From Ureibacillus sinduriensis BLB-1 = JCM 15800 (GTDB lineage Bacteria > Bacillota > Bacilli > Bacillales_A > Planococcaceae): 64,000 nucleotides of DNA. Both the position numbers and the translations under genes were made by a program. The notes beneath the pieces were generated by a model, which saw nothing but the letters and a program-made list of their open reading frames with translations, had not been told where the DNA came from and made no database searches. Shown piece by piece: positions 44,183 through 54,683 of the stretch (the first letter of the stretch is position 1; every line of letters begins with the position of its first letter). The stretch lies in the NCBI RefSeq assembly GCF_000772955.1, contig NZ_JPVO01000049.1:62001-126000 (forward strand), in the 5' to 3' direction.

Positions 44183-46085
44183 TGTTATCCGGAATATCCG
44201 CATCTACGCAGCCTATTTTATGGCGAGCTTTTTCTCGGTATTCGTATTTTTTATATACTCCATGTTGATGTTCCATCCGGAAATCGAGGACGGGTTTTTA
44301 GGGAATGTCCCCATTATCTGGATGGTTGTGGCAGAAATTATTTTAGTGGTGTTTACATGGTTTTTTATATTCTACTCGATGAGGGCCTTTTTAGAGGCTA
44401 GGGCAAAGGAATTCGCCATTCTACTCCATTTGGGCATGGAAAGAAGACAGCTTTCGAGGTTGATTTTTCTGGAAACGATTATCATCGGTTCCATCTCCAT
44501 CATACTTGGCATTATCTTTGGTTATGCTTTCTCGAAATTTTTCTTTATGATTGTCCGCGAAATTCTGATGCTGGAAGATTTGCCATTGTATCTTTCCTGG
44601 GAGCCGTTTTTATTAACAATTGGCGTTTATTTTAGTGCCTTTATTCTTATATCGCTATTCAGTGTGCATTTTTCCCCTGAACGAAAAGTCATTGATTTGT
44701 TAAATGGGTACAAAAATATTCAAATTGATGTGGACTTTACGAAGGCAAAGGCAATCCTGGGCATAGTACTGATTGTTATCGGATATGTGCTGGCCCTGCT
44801 GACGACGAGACAGACGATGGTTGTCTTTTCCGTTTTCATCCCATTCTTGATCATAATAGGAACCTATTTGTTCTTCACCGATACAACACAGTATTTTGTT
44901 GACAGATTGAAAGGCAGAAGGCTGATTTATTGGAAAAAATCAAGGATGCTGCCGATGGCGGAGCAAACCTTTATCTTAAAGAACAATGGGAAAATGTTTT
45001 TTGTCATGACGATTGTGACGACACTGGCTTTTTTATCGATTGGTTTATTGGCTACATTGTCTTCCTATACTTCCCAGTATGATAAATTAAATCCTTTGGG
45101 GCTAATATATAAGGGGCATATCGATAATCCAAAAGAGCGGGATCATATATCCTCCCTTATAAGCGAATTGGAGGACAAAGAATTATCGTATCAATTAACG
45201 CGATTTACGGTATTGAAGCAGACTTCCTCCTTTACAAAGTTTGAAGTGGAGGTTTTTAAAGAATCTGATATTAATAATCTGCTTATATCTTACGGGTATC
45301 CGATGGTGCGCTTGTCCAGAGGGGAAGCGATGTTCATCCCCTACTCGAAGGATTCGATAAAAGAGTTGGCAAAGAAAAGGGTAGAGACCGTTTTACTTGA
45401 AAATAATGTGAAGCTTACGATAGATCAAGTTTATCCACAGCTTATTTTCCCGCCTTCCATTGTCAGCCTGAATTCCATTATTATTAGTGATGTGGATTTC
45501 AGAAGATTGGTGAAGCCATATAGCATTTATCCACATGAAGAACCAGGATATCATTTGTTTACATTTGATATCCCACAGTGGGTGGAAGCGGACGAAGTGG
45601 GTGTAGCCCTTCAACAAGAAGTGGCGGAAGAATATTTAAAGGAAGAGTATGAGCTTCCATACTATTTTGAAAACGCCGGGTTGAATTACTCCTATATCCT
45701 ATCAACTTATTCATTATTTACTTTAGTTGGGTTGTTGGTGGCGGCCGTCTTTTTATTGGCAGCGGGAAGTTTTATCTACTTTAAGCTCCACACGAGTTTG
45801 GAAGCGGAGAAGAAAAAATTTGATGTCCTGAAACGTATGGGCATTTCAAATAATGAGCTGAAATCATTGGTAACAAAGCTTTTATTGCCGCAATTCTTCC
45901 TGCCATGGGGTGTAGCTTTATGCCACAGCCTCTTTGCGTTCTTTGCACTGCAAAATATATTGAAAAATTTTGCGAATGTCTCCATCGTAAAAGAAGTTGT
46001 TTTTGCATTTGTCTTTTTAATTATCCTGGAGATTATTTATTATAATTTGATTCGTTGGAGATATATTGCTCACGTTAAAGAGTAA
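44154..46085 (+). CDS. BceB-type FtsX-domain permease
   Basis: 643-aa permease with ten predicted helices: an N-terminal group of four (about 15-185), two near 200-245, two around 285-310 and 525-560, and a C-terminal FtsX core (KRMGISNNELKSLV). The long extracellular domain, about residues 310-525, is the proposed antibiotic-binding region of BceB-type permeases. GTG 44154 after GGGGGGAGGG overlaps the ATPase gene. Last gene of the RSAB operon. Confidence 0.88.
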   Translation: MTFHQFAYRNVIRNIRIYAAYFMASFFSVFVFFIYSMLMFHPEIEDGFLGNVPIIWMVVAEIILVVFTWFFIFYSMRAFLEARAKEFAILLHLGMERRQLSRLIFLETIIIGSISIILGIIFGYAFSKFFFMIVREILMLEDLPLYLSWEPFLLTIGVYFSAFILISLFSVHFSPERKVIDLLNGYKNIQIDVDFTKAKAILGIVLIVIGYVLALLTTRQTMVVFSVFIPFLIIIGTYLFFTDTTQYFVDRLKGRRLIYWKKSRMLPMAEQTFILKNNGKMFFVMTIVTTLAFLSIGLLATLSSYTSQYDKLNPLGLIYKGHIDNPKERDHISSLISELEDKELSYQLTRFTVLKQTSSFTKFEVEVFKESDINNLLISYGYPMVRLSRGEAMFIPYSKDSIKELAKKRVETVLLENNVKLTIDQVYPQLIFPPSIVSLNSIIISDVDFRRLVKPYSIYPHEEPGYHLFTFDIPQWVEADEVGVALQQEVAEEYLKEEYELPYYFENAGLNYSYILSTYSLFTLVGLLVAAVFLLAAGSFIYFKLHTSLEAEKKKFDVLKRMGISNNELKSLVTKLLLPQFFLPWGVALCHSLFAFFALQNILKNFANVSIVKEVVFAFVFLIILEIIYYNLIRWRYIAHVKE

Positions 46086-46156
46086 AGCGAGAAATGTTAT
46101 AAGTAGAATAATGTTTAATTTTCAATGGAAAAATAGTCATAAAATACAGAAAAATA

Positions 46157-46185
46157 TTGTTTTACTAATATATTTATTTTATAAT
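46157..46185 (+). promoter_or_regulatory. Promoter of lcfB
   Basis: TTGTTT (46157-46162), 17-base spacer, TATAAT (46180-46185). Confidence 0.65.
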
Positions 46186-46193
46186 ATCTGGTA

Positions 46194-46211
46194 AATGAAT
46201 AGTTATTCATT
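46194..46211. promoter_or_regulatory. FadR-like operator at the lcfB start site
   Basis: AATGAATAGTTATTCATT is a perfect 8-2-8 palindrome covering the expected transcription start of lcfB. It shares TGAATrGTTATTCATT with the site at 23098. The resemblance to Bacillus FadR operators and the fatty-acid ligase downstream fit FadR control. Confidence 0.6.
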
Positions 46212-46269
46212 TTTATTTTGTTTACATTTGAAGTGTGAACGAAAGTCAAATGCAAAGGGGATGGGTGTT

Positions 46270-47820
<1,551 letters not shown>

Positions 47821-47830
47821 CATAAATTTC

Positions 47831-47866
47831 CAAGTGGTGTCTCTCAACAGAGACACCACTTTTTTA
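47831..47866 (+). terminator. Terminator after lcfB
   Basis: AAGTGGTGTCTCT and AGAGACACCACTT form a perfect stem followed by TTTTTT. Confidence 0.9.
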
Positions 47867-47869
47867 GTA

Positions 47870-47988
47870 GTGCCAGGCCCACAAACAATTAAGAATTTTC
47901 AAAATTGTATTAGAATTGTTTGTGTGCCTGGCACCTGAACAAACGTGAATATTGTGAATTGTTCCGAAATTGTTTGTGTGCCAGGCAC
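47870..47988. repeat. Three-unit 21-bp repeat element (GTGCCAGGCAC/CACAAACAATT)
   Basis: Unit A (47870-47890) and unit B (47914-47934) are inverted copies, 20 of 21 bases identical. Unit C (47968-47988) repeats B in direct orientation with one change. Each unit ends in the palindromic core GTGCC(A/T)GGCAC. No ORF lies within, so it looks like a dispersed intergenic repeat or a MITE-like remnant. Confidence 0.7.
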
Positions 47989-48047
47989 TCCATGTGATAA
48001 TATTTATATTACGGGAATCGAAATAAAATTTCGGAAGGGTGGAAATG

Positions 48048-50045
48048 ATGGCAGAAAAAAGAGTTGTAGAAAAAGAGGATTTATTCAAAATCCAATCTGT
48101 TACAAATCCACAGCTTTCTCCAAATGATAAGGAAGCTGTGTTTATCAAAACGAAAATAGATGAACAGGAAAATAAATACTTCTCGGAAATCTTTCACTTG
48201 AATGTAGAGACAGATGAAGTGACGCAATGGACTTTTGGGAAAGAACGTGTATCTTCGCCCAAATGGTCGCCGAATGGTGAGCAAGTTGCTTTTATCTCCA
48301 ATCGAGATGAAAAAAATCAAGTGTATATAATGAATAAATCAGGTGGGGAAGCCAAAAAAATCACCAATGTTGAGTCAGGTATCAATTCCTTTTTATGGTC
48401 CCCATGCGGAGAGAAAATCTGGGTTACAAGCAGTTTAAAAGAAGGTGCTGCTTTTACAGACAAAACCGAAGAAAAGAAACAAGATAATGAAAAACCAACC
48501 GCCTATATAGTGGATAAAATGCGTTATAAAATGGATGGTTTAAAAGGGCATGGGTTAAGAAAGCAATTGGTGCATTCCCAAATTGCCATACTTTCATTAA
48601 AAGATGAATCAATCGAACAATTCTCGGAAGGTAAGTATTCTCATTCGTTGTACGATATTTCACCGGACGCCAAAAAGATCATTATCGGTGTAAACCGTGA
48701 GGAACACGAAGATTATGATTTTAGACAGCCGTTGATTATGGTCGATGTCGAGACAAATGAAGAAACGGTGCTAGTGGATCATGAAGGCTATTACGGTGGA
48801 GCGAAGTTTTCATATGATGGCAGCTATATCGCCTATACCGGAAGTGATGCCTCATACAAAAACGCTACACATACAAATGTTTATATTTATGATATAGAAA
48901 ATGGCACGACCCAAAACCTAACAGAGAGTATCGACAGTCCAGTAGGTGATTATGCTGTGGCTGATACACAGCAAGGGGTGAATGCCCCAAGCATTATGTG
49001 GACGGAGACGAACGATCTTTACTTCCAACTATCCACCTCGGGAGATGTGCAACTTTATTATGCCAGCCTGGAAGGGGCGATTTATCCTGCTTCTCCGGAG
49101 GGTGAGCATGTTTACGATTATGCCATTTCCAAGGACGGTCAATTTGCATTGGTCGGTGTATCGAATCCAACCTTCCCGGGTGAGTTATTTATTTCTGAAA
49201 TTGCAAAAGGTGAAAGAAGACAAGTCACTCATTTCAATGATGAATGGCTAACAGAGGTAAAACTAGCTAAAGCAGAGCCGGTTACCTATACTAGCACGAA
49301 TGATTGGCAAGTCCATGGCTGGTTGATAAAACCCGCTAATTTCGAGGAAAATAAAAAATACCCTTTAATCGTTGAGATACATGGTGGCCCTCATACGATG
49401 TACGCCAACTCATTTTTCCACGAATTGCAATTGCTGGCGGCAAAAGGCTATGGTGTACTATATGTTAATCCGCGTGGCAGCCATGGCTATAGCCAGGAAT
49501 TTGTGGATGGCGTGCGCGGGGATTATGGCGGTGGCGACTATGAAGATATCATGGCTGGTCTTGACTACGTACTGCGTGAAGAAACATGGATTGACGAGAA
49601 TCGCCTGGGAGTAACAGGCGGAAGCTATGGCGGATTTATGACCAACTGGATCGTTGGCCACACCGATCGTTTCAAGGCAGCAGTGACACAACGAAGCATT
49701 TCGAACTGGGTAAGTTTCTTTGGTGTGTCGGATATCGGATATTATTTCACGCCATGGCAAATCGGTACAGATATGCTGGATCCGGAAAAACTGTGGGATC
49801 ATTCCCCGTTGAAATATGCCAAAAATATCGAGACGCCTTTATTGATCTTGCACAGTGAACTCGACTTCCGTTGCCCGATTGAACAAGGTGAACAGTTATT
49901 TATTACTCTAAAATCAAAGGGAAAAGAAACAAGCTTTGTACGCTTCCCGGACAATGATCACAATTTATCCCGTACCGGTACACCGAACTTAAGAGTTCAA
50001 CGATTGGAACAAATTGTGTCATGGTTTGAACAATATTTAGTGTAA
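48048..50045 (+). CDS. S9 family peptidase (prolyl oligopeptidase type)
   Basis: About 665-aa serine peptidase/acylaminoacyl-peptidase. N-terminal beta-propeller repeats (VSSPKWSPNGEQVAFIS, SPDAKKIIIGV) over about 1-400; C-terminal alpha/beta-hydrolase domain with oxyanion region IVEIHGGPHTMY, nucleophile TGGSYGGFM, Asp in LILHSELDFRCP and His in PDNDHNLSR. No signal peptide, so cytosolic. ATG 48048 is preferred from spacing to GGGTGG; GTG 48039 and ATG 48045 are in frame. Substrates are short peptides in known relatives. Confidence 0.88.
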   Translation: MAEKRVVEKEDLFKIQSVTNPQLSPNDKEAVFIKTKIDEQENKYFSEIFHLNVETDEVTQWTFGKERVSSPKWSPNGEQVAFISNRDEKNQVYIMNKSGGEAKKITNVESGINSFLWSPCGEKIWVTSSLKEGAAFTDKTEEKKQDNEKPTAYIVDKMRYKMDGLKGHGLRKQLVHSQIAILSLKDESIEQFSEGKYSHSLYDISPDAKKIIIGVNREEHEDYDFRQPLIMVDVETNEETVLVDHEGYYGGAKFSYDGSYIAYTGSDASYKNATHTNVYIYDIENGTTQNLTESIDSPVGDYAVADTQQGVNAPSIMWTETNDLYFQLSTSGDVQLYYASLEGAIYPASPEGEHVYDYAISKDGQFALVGVSNPTFPGELFISEIAKGERRQVTHFNDEWLTEVKLAKAEPVTYTSTNDWQVHGWLIKPANFEENKKYPLIVEIHGGPHTMYANSFFHELQLLAAKGYGVLYVNPRGSHGYSQEFVDGVRGDYGGGDYEDIMAGLDYVLREETWIDENRLGVTGGSYGGFMTNWIVGHTDRFKAAVTQRSISNWVSFFGVSDIGYYFTPWQIGTDMLDPEKLWDHSPLKYAKNIETPLLILHSELDFRCPIEQGEQLFITLKSKGKETSFVRFPDNDHNLSRTGTPNLRVQRLEQIVSWFEQYLV

Positions 50046-50167
50046 GCTGATAAGGATTCCTCCCCGGTAGTGAAAAAAACGGCAATGTCCTGTAAAATGG
50101 AGGAGGTAGTCAAAAAAAATCATCGGTTTTGTAACAATCAACGATACTTGGAAACGGGGTTTGAAAA

Positions 50168-50635
50168 ATGCCAAAAATGAATGTCGAAAGCTTCAATCTA
50201 GACCATACAAAAGTAGCTGCTCCCTATGTCCGCCTAACAGGTATGAAAGAAGGGCAAAATGGCGATGTTGTACGAAAATATGATGTCCGTTTTAAACAGC
50301 CCAATGTCGAACATATGAAAATGGATGCCCTTCACTCGATCGAGCACTTAATGGCGGAAAATATCCGCAACCATACTGACCATGTTGTGGACATGAGCCC
50401 AATGGGATGCCAAACCGGTTTTTACTTAACTATGATAAATCATGATAATTACGATGAAGTATTAGCAATTTTAGAAAAAACATTACAAGATGTCGTAAAA
50501 GCAAATGAAGTTCCTGCATGTAACGAAGTACAATGCGGCTGGGCTGCGAATCACAGCTTGGAAGGTGCAAAAGAACTGGCAGCAGAAATGCTGGAAAAAC
50601 GCAGCGAATGGTCAATCATTTTCAAAGAAGATTAA
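50168..50635 (+). CDS. luxS: S-ribosylhomocysteine lyase
   Basis: 155-aa enzyme of the activated methyl cycle that splits S-ribosylhomocysteine to homocysteine and the AI-2 precursor. Metal ligands His56 and His60 in HSIEH and Cys123 in VQCGW; catalytic Cys81 in MGCQTG and Glu59. Stands alone with its own terminator; no SAM riboswitch was seen in the 120 bases upstream. Confidence 0.96.
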   Translation: MPKMNVESFNLDHTKVAAPYVRLTGMKEGQNGDVVRKYDVRFKQPNVEHMKMDALHSIEHLMAENIRNHTDHVVDMSPMGCQTGFYLTMINHDNYDEVLAILEKTLQDVVKANEVPACNEVQCGWAANHSLEGAKELAAEMLEKRSEWSIIFKED

Positions 50636-50645
50636 TAGACGCGCT

Positions 50646-50678
50646 AGGGTAGTCCTTAAAAGGGCTATCCTTTTTTTG
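50646..50678 (+). terminator. Terminator after luxS
   Basis: AGGGTAGTCCT and AGGGCTATCCT pair with two G-T contacts, followed by TTTTTTT. Confidence 0.8.
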
Positions 50679-50833
50679 TCTTATTTAAAGAAGCAATGGA
50701 GGTTGTTCAATAATATTGGAAATTCCCTTGCAAAACCCCTTCATCTTACTAAAGTTCTCTTTTTTCAGGTTGTTTGTTATAATCATGCAGGAGAAATTTT
50801 GAAAATGAGAACTTGATGTGAGTGAGGAAATAT

Positions 50834-51700
50834 ATGAGCAAAATTAACAAGAATAATGTATCCAATTCTACAAAAGATAGCATTAAGGAATACATTTATG
50901 TACTTCTTGGAGCAGCAATTATAGCATTTGGATTTAACGCATTTTTATTCCCCAATCAAGTAGCTTCCGGAGGCGTCAGTGGGATTAGTACCATTTTAAA
51001 TGGTCTTTTTGGTTGGAATGCAGGTATTGTTCAATATGCTTTTAATATTCCGCTGTTCATTGCAGGGGTAGTCGTTTTAGGCAAAAATTTCGGGCTGAAA
51101 TCATTTGTCGGGACGTTGGCACTTCCATTTTTCGTTATAGTATTTAGCAATATGGGTGCTTTAACGACAAATGCACTATTGGCTGCTCTTTTCGGGGGAA
51201 TTATTGTCGGTTTAGGTATTGGTTTCGTATTTAAAGGGAATGCTTCTACTGGTGGTACTGATTTATTGGCACAAATTATTACCAAATATACCGGACTCAC
51301 ATTAGGGACAAGCGTTCTTTTAATCGACGGCATCATTGCAATTAGTGCAGCATTGGTCTTTGATTTGGAAAAGGGCCTGTATGCGTTGATCGGTCTCTTT
51401 GTAACGACAAAGACCATCGATATTGTCCAGTTAGGTTTTAGCCAATCAAAAATGGTGTATATAATCTCTAACAGACAAGATGAAATTCGTGATGCAATCT
51501 ATGCGGATATTGATCGAGGCGTTACAAAGGTGCCTTCCTTTGGCGGGTATACCGGGGAAGAACGTCTTATGCTGATGGTTGTTGTCTATCAATCAGAATT
51601 CACAAAGCTGAAACAAATCATCCAAACCGTTGATCCGACTGCTTTTGTGATAGTTTCCGATGCTTATGAGGTTCTGGGCGAAGGTTTCAAACGTGTATAA
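50834..51700 (+). CDS. YitT family membrane protein
   Basis: About 288 aa: five or six hydrophobic segments in the first 180 residues (SGGVSGISTIL, FKGNASTGGTDLLAQII are family motifs), then a soluble DUF2179 domain (DEIRDAIYADIDRGVTKV, GYTGEERLMLMVVV). ATG 50834 follows GAGG; the frame is open from GTG 50822. Transport role is presumed for the family but not shown. Followed by the cytochrome c gene after 61 bases. Confidence 0.85.
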   Translation: MSKINKNNVSNSTKDSIKEYIYVLLGAAIIAFGFNAFLFPNQVASGGVSGISTILNGLFGWNAGIVQYAFNIPLFIAGVVVLGKNFGLKSFVGTLALPFFVIVFSNMGALTTNALLAALFGGIIVGLGIGFVFKGNASTGGTDLLAQIITKYTGLTLGTSVLLIDGIIAISAALVFDLEKGLYALIGLFVTTKTIDIVQLGFSQSKMVYIISNRQDEIRDAIYADIDRGVTKVPSFGGYTGEERLMLMVVVYQSEFTKLKQIIQTVDPTAFVIVSDAYEVLGEGFKRV

Positions 51701-51761
51701 CTTTGGTATAATGACCAATGTAAATCGTAATTTTAATATAATTTTTTGGAGGGGTTCAAAA

Positions 51762-52151
51762 ATGAAAAAAGCAATGTTGGCACTAATTTTCGGTTCAGCA
51801 TTATTCCTGGCTGCTTGTGGTGGCGGCAATGACGAAGCAACAGATACAGGTAATGACACAGCTACGGAAGATAAGGCGACAGACGAAGCAACAGATACAG
51901 GTACAGGTGATACTGCTGGTGGCGCAGATGCAGGACATGGTGAAGAACTTGTTAAATCAAATTGTATCTCATGCCATGGCGGTAATTTAGAAGGTATGGG
52001 TAATACACCTTCGTTGGCAGATGTCGGCAGCCGACTTTCTGAAGATGAAATTCATGATGTCATTGTAAATGGTCGCGGCGGGATGCCAGGTGGTTTGTTG
52101 CAAGGTGAAGATGCTGAAGCAGCGGCTGCTTGGTTAGCTCAACAAAAATAA
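51762..52151 (+). CDS. Membrane-anchored lipoprotein cytochrome c (c-551/CccB type)
   Basis: 129-aa small cytochrome c. Signal peptide and lipobox LAAC (Cys19), an acidic-Thr linker with the repeated unit DEATDTG (about 24-55), then a class I cytochrome domain: haem-binding CISCH (Cys68, Cys71, His72) and likely axial Met108 in RGGMPGG. GGAGGGG precedes ATG 51762. It should carry electrons on the outer membrane face to cytochrome oxidase, together with the Sco-type protein elsewhere in the window. Confidence 0.9.
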   Translation: MKKAMLALIFGSALFLAACGGGNDEATDTGNDTATEDKATDEATDTGTGDTAGGADAGHGEELVKSNCISCHGGNLEGMGNTPSLADVGSRLSEDEIHDVIVNGRGGMPGGLLQGEDAEAAAAWLAQQK

Positions 52152-52170
52152 TTCAATTACTGAATCTAAG

Positions 52171-52206
52171 AAGACAAAGTCATGATGATGGCTTTGTCTT
52201 TTTTGC
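52171..52206 (+). terminator. Terminator after the cytochrome c gene
   Basis: AAGACAAAGTC and GGCTTTGTCTT pair (one G-T), followed by TTTTTT. Confidence 0.85.
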
Positions 52207-52273
52207 GTTTAGCGTGATTAAAAATGAACAAAACAGAATTCATAAAATTCATCAAGACACTCATAAAATAATA

Positions 52274-52322
52274 AGAGGCACTCTGCTCAGCTGGTCGATA
52301 GTCAATAATGACTATTGCCTCT
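52274..52322. repeat. Two-level hairpin upstream of the CoA-transferase genes
   Basis: AGAGGCA and TGCCTCT form an outer stem enclosing a perfect inner hairpin ATAGTCA-ataa-TGACTAT. Only a short T run follows. It may be a second terminator or a small structured RNA. Confidence 0.4.
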
Positions 52323-52376
52323 TTACGATGAAAATATCATTTTTTCAAATAGTAGTAAAATTTAGAATATAGTAGT

Positions 52377-52405
52377 TTACTAGTTGGAAATCATATGCTT
52401 ATAAT
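52377..52405 (+). promoter_or_regulatory. Promoter of the CoA-transferase genes
   Basis: TTACTA (52377-52382), 17-base spacer, TATAAT (52400-52405). The -35 lies in ACTAGTTGG, which resembles half of the TetR-type operator at 54635. Confidence 0.5.
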
Positions 52406-52435
52406 AGAGGTAAATTTACTCGAAGGAGGGATTTT

Positions 52436-53143
52436 GTGTCCAAAGTAGAAAAAACAATACACGAAATAGTTGGAACTATGCAGGATGGCGCGACTATTTT
52501 AGTTGGCGGGTTTGGTCTTTGCGGTATTCCGGAGTATGCAATCAAGACAATTCGTGAAAAAGGCGTTAAAGATCTGACGGTTGTCAGTAATAACTGCGGC
52601 ATCGATGACTGGGGCTTGGGATTATTACTTTCCAACAAACAAATAAAGAAAATGATTTCTTCATACGTAGGTGAAAACAAAATATTTGAGCAGCAGTTCT
52701 TAAGTGGAGAGCTGGAAGTAGAGCTTACACCACAAGGAACATTGGCAGAACGAATTCGGGCTGGCGGGGCCGGCATTCCAGCATTCTATACAGCGACCGG
52801 TGTTGGAACACCAGTGGCAGAAGGAAAGCCAGTAAAGATATTTGACGGCAAGGAATATATTGAGGAACGTGCGATTACCGGGGATTATGCTTTTGTCAAA
52901 GCATGGAAAGCCGACAAACTAGGTAACCTTATTTATCGGAAAACTGCACGTAATTTCAATCCGATCATGGCTACAGCAGGAAAAATCACCATTGCTGAAG
53001 TGGAGGAAATCGTAGAGGTGGGGGAATTGGATCCGGATGCAATTCATACACCGGCAATATATGTGCAACATGTAATTTTGGGAGAAGGCTACGAAAAAAA
53101 GATTGAAAAACGGACGACAAGAGTTGAGGAGGCGATTGGATGA
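52436..53143 (+). CDS. scoA: 3-oxoacid CoA-transferase subunit A
   Basis: 235-aa subunit of succinyl-CoA:acetoacetate (or butyrate-type) CoA-transferase. [15 protein letters not shown] near residue 25 is the family signature 1 region. GTG 52436 follows AAGGAGGG. Overlaps the next gene by four bases. The downstream leucine operon yields acetoacetate, which this enzyme can activate to acetoacetyl-CoA. Confidence 0.9.
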   Translation: MSKVEKTIHEIVGTMQDGATILVGGFGLCGIPEYAIKTIREKGVKDLTVVSNNCGIDDWGLGLLLSNKQIKKMISSYVGENKIFEQQFLSGELEVELTPQGTLAERIRAGGAGIPAFYTATGVGTPVAEGKPVKIFDGKEYIEERAITGDYAFVKAWKADKLGNLIYRKTARNFNPIMATAGKITIAEVEEIVEVGELDPDAIHTPAIYVQHVILGEGYEKKIEKRTTRVEEAIG

Positions 53144-53793
53144 CGGACGTAAAACTGCGGATTGTCAGACGCGCGGTACAAGAAATCGAAAACGGGATGA
53201 ATGTGAATCTTGGAATCGGGATGCCGACATTAGTAGCCAATGAAATTCCGAGTCATTATCAAGTACTGCTCCAATCGGAAAATGGATTGTTGGGCATTGG
53301 TCCATATCCTTACGAAAACGAGGTGGATCCAGACTTAATCAACGCCGGGAAAGAAACGGTTACAACTGTACCGGGGGCAACTTTCTTTGACAGCGCCGAA
53401 AGTTTCGCCATGATCCGTGGAGCACATATCGATGTGGCGATTCTGGGGGGAATGGAAGTTTCGCAAGAAGGCGATTTGGCGAATTGGATGATCCCGGGCA
53501 AGATGGTAAAAGGCATGGGTGGAGCGATGGATCTGGTTCAAGGAGCGAAGCGGGTCATCGTGATTATGGAACATGTTTCAAAATACGGGGAATCAAAAAT
53601 AAAAAAACAGTGCACATTGCCGTTGACTGGGAAACGGGTCGTCCACCGGCTTATTACTGATTTAGCTGTCTTTGACTTTACGGAAAATGGCATGGTTCTT
53701 ATCGAGACCGCACCTGGTGTTTCAGTGGAGGAAATTAAAGGGAAAACGGAAGCTGATTTCACTATTAGTGAAAATCTGAAAAACTATGCATAA
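53140..53793 (+). CDS. scoB: 3-oxoacid CoA-transferase subunit B
   Basis: 217-aa partner subunit. The catalytic glutamate lies in the [10 protein letters not shown] signature, which forms the CoA thioester; [19 protein letters not shown] is also conserved. Coupled to subunit A by an ATGA overlap. A 165-base gap with the TetR gene follows. Confidence 0.9.
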   Translation: MTDVKLRIVRRAVQEIENGMNVNLGIGMPTLVANEIPSHYQVLLQSENGLLGIGPYPYENEVDPDLINAGKETVTTVPGATFFDSAESFAMIRGAHIDVAILGGMEVSQEGDLANWMIPGKMVKGMGGAMDLVQGAKRVIVIMEHVSKYGESKIKKQCTLPLTGKRVVHRLITDLAVFDFTENGMVLIETAPGVSVEEIKGKTEADFTISENLKNYA

Positions 53794-53958
53794 AGCAGAA
53801 AATAATAGTATGTTCGACATTATATATGTTATTTTACTAGATTCGAAAGTGGATGGATGCTATATTGTAAATAGAGAATATCGACAATTTGCGAAAAAAT
53901 TACCGTATTTCACAAGAAATGGAACGGAAATATAAGGGGTGATTGATGGGGGAGGGAG

Positions 53959-54588
53959 ATGAAGTTGGTCGTACAATCGCTGAAAGAAAGAATCATTGAA
54001 ACAGCACTGGACCTATTTCAACAAAAGGGCTACCACGGTGTATCGGTAGATGAAATTGTCGAAACAGCGGGAACGTCCAAGGGTGGCTTTTATCATAAGT
54101 TCAAATCCAAGGATGCTTTGTTATATGAAATACATGATGTGTTCATATCACATGTGTTAAATGAAACAAAAATTGCATATGACGAAAATGAAACGCCAAT
54201 CGATAAAGTTTGCGCCATGTTGTATGCGTTTACAAATGTATTTGATGTTTATCAGCGGCATATTACCGTCTTTTATGATGAAAGTGCGTATTTACCGCAC
54301 GAATTAAAAATTATTATCAAAGAAAAACGGACGGAATACCGTAAGTTAATTGAACAGGTGATTGAGGATGGAAAGAAAAGCGGGCATTTCCGACCTGAGA
54401 TTTCCACCACCATTACGACAATGGCTATCATCGGGTTGGTCAACTGGACATACAAATGGTACCGGCAAAATGGCAGTTTAACAATGAAGGAAATTACATT
54501 GCATTTTAACGACTTGATTTTAAGGGGTATTTTAACAGAACAAGGGAATCAAGAGGCAAAAGACAAAAAATACATTTTGCAGGAATAA
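53959..54588 (+). CDS. TetR family regulator of the acyl-CoA operon
   Basis: 209-aa repressor: N-terminal helix-turn-helix ETALDLFQQKGYHGVSVDEIVETAGTSKGGFYHKFKSKDALLYE-type region with GGFYHKF in the recognition helix, and an all-helical ligand domain. GGGAGGG lies close to ATG 53959; TTG 53965 is an alternative. Related TetR proteins bind acyl-CoA esters and control fatty-acid or branched-chain degradation. A 16-bp palindrome lies in the gap after it, before the first operon gene. Confidence 0.88.
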   Translation: MKLVVQSLKERIIETALDLFQQKGYHGVSVDEIVETAGTSKGGFYHKFKSKDALLYEIHDVFISHVLNETKIAYDENETPIDKVCAMLYAFTNVFDVYQRHITVFYDESAYLPHELKIIIKEKRTEYRKLIEQVIEDGKKSGHFRPEISTTITTMAIIGLVNWTYKWYRQNGSLTMKEITLHFNDLILRGILTEQGNQEAKDKKYILQE

Positions 54589-54634
54589 CTAGTTGACCAG
54601 TCACCTAAGCCTGGTTTTTTAAAAATCATGTACA

Positions 54635-54650
54635 AACCGACTAGTCGGTT
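54635..54650. promoter_or_regulatory. Perfect 16-bp palindrome AACCGACTAGTCGGTT
   Basis: Lies 34 bases before the acyl-CoA dehydrogenase ATG, a typical TetR operator (ACCGAC-GTCGGT arms). A looser TGAC-CA-GTCA repeat lies at 54593-54602. The regulator is most likely the adjacent TetR protein. Confidence 0.65.
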
Positions 54651-54683
54651 CTGCCGAGTAGTCAAAACTAAGGGGGAATACGG

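Noticed and set aside
50083-50178. 31-codon ORF running into luxS, with a GGAGGAGG sequence inside
   Set aside because: The ribosome-site-like sequence is not followed by a start at useful spacing, and the ORF's own ATG lacks one.
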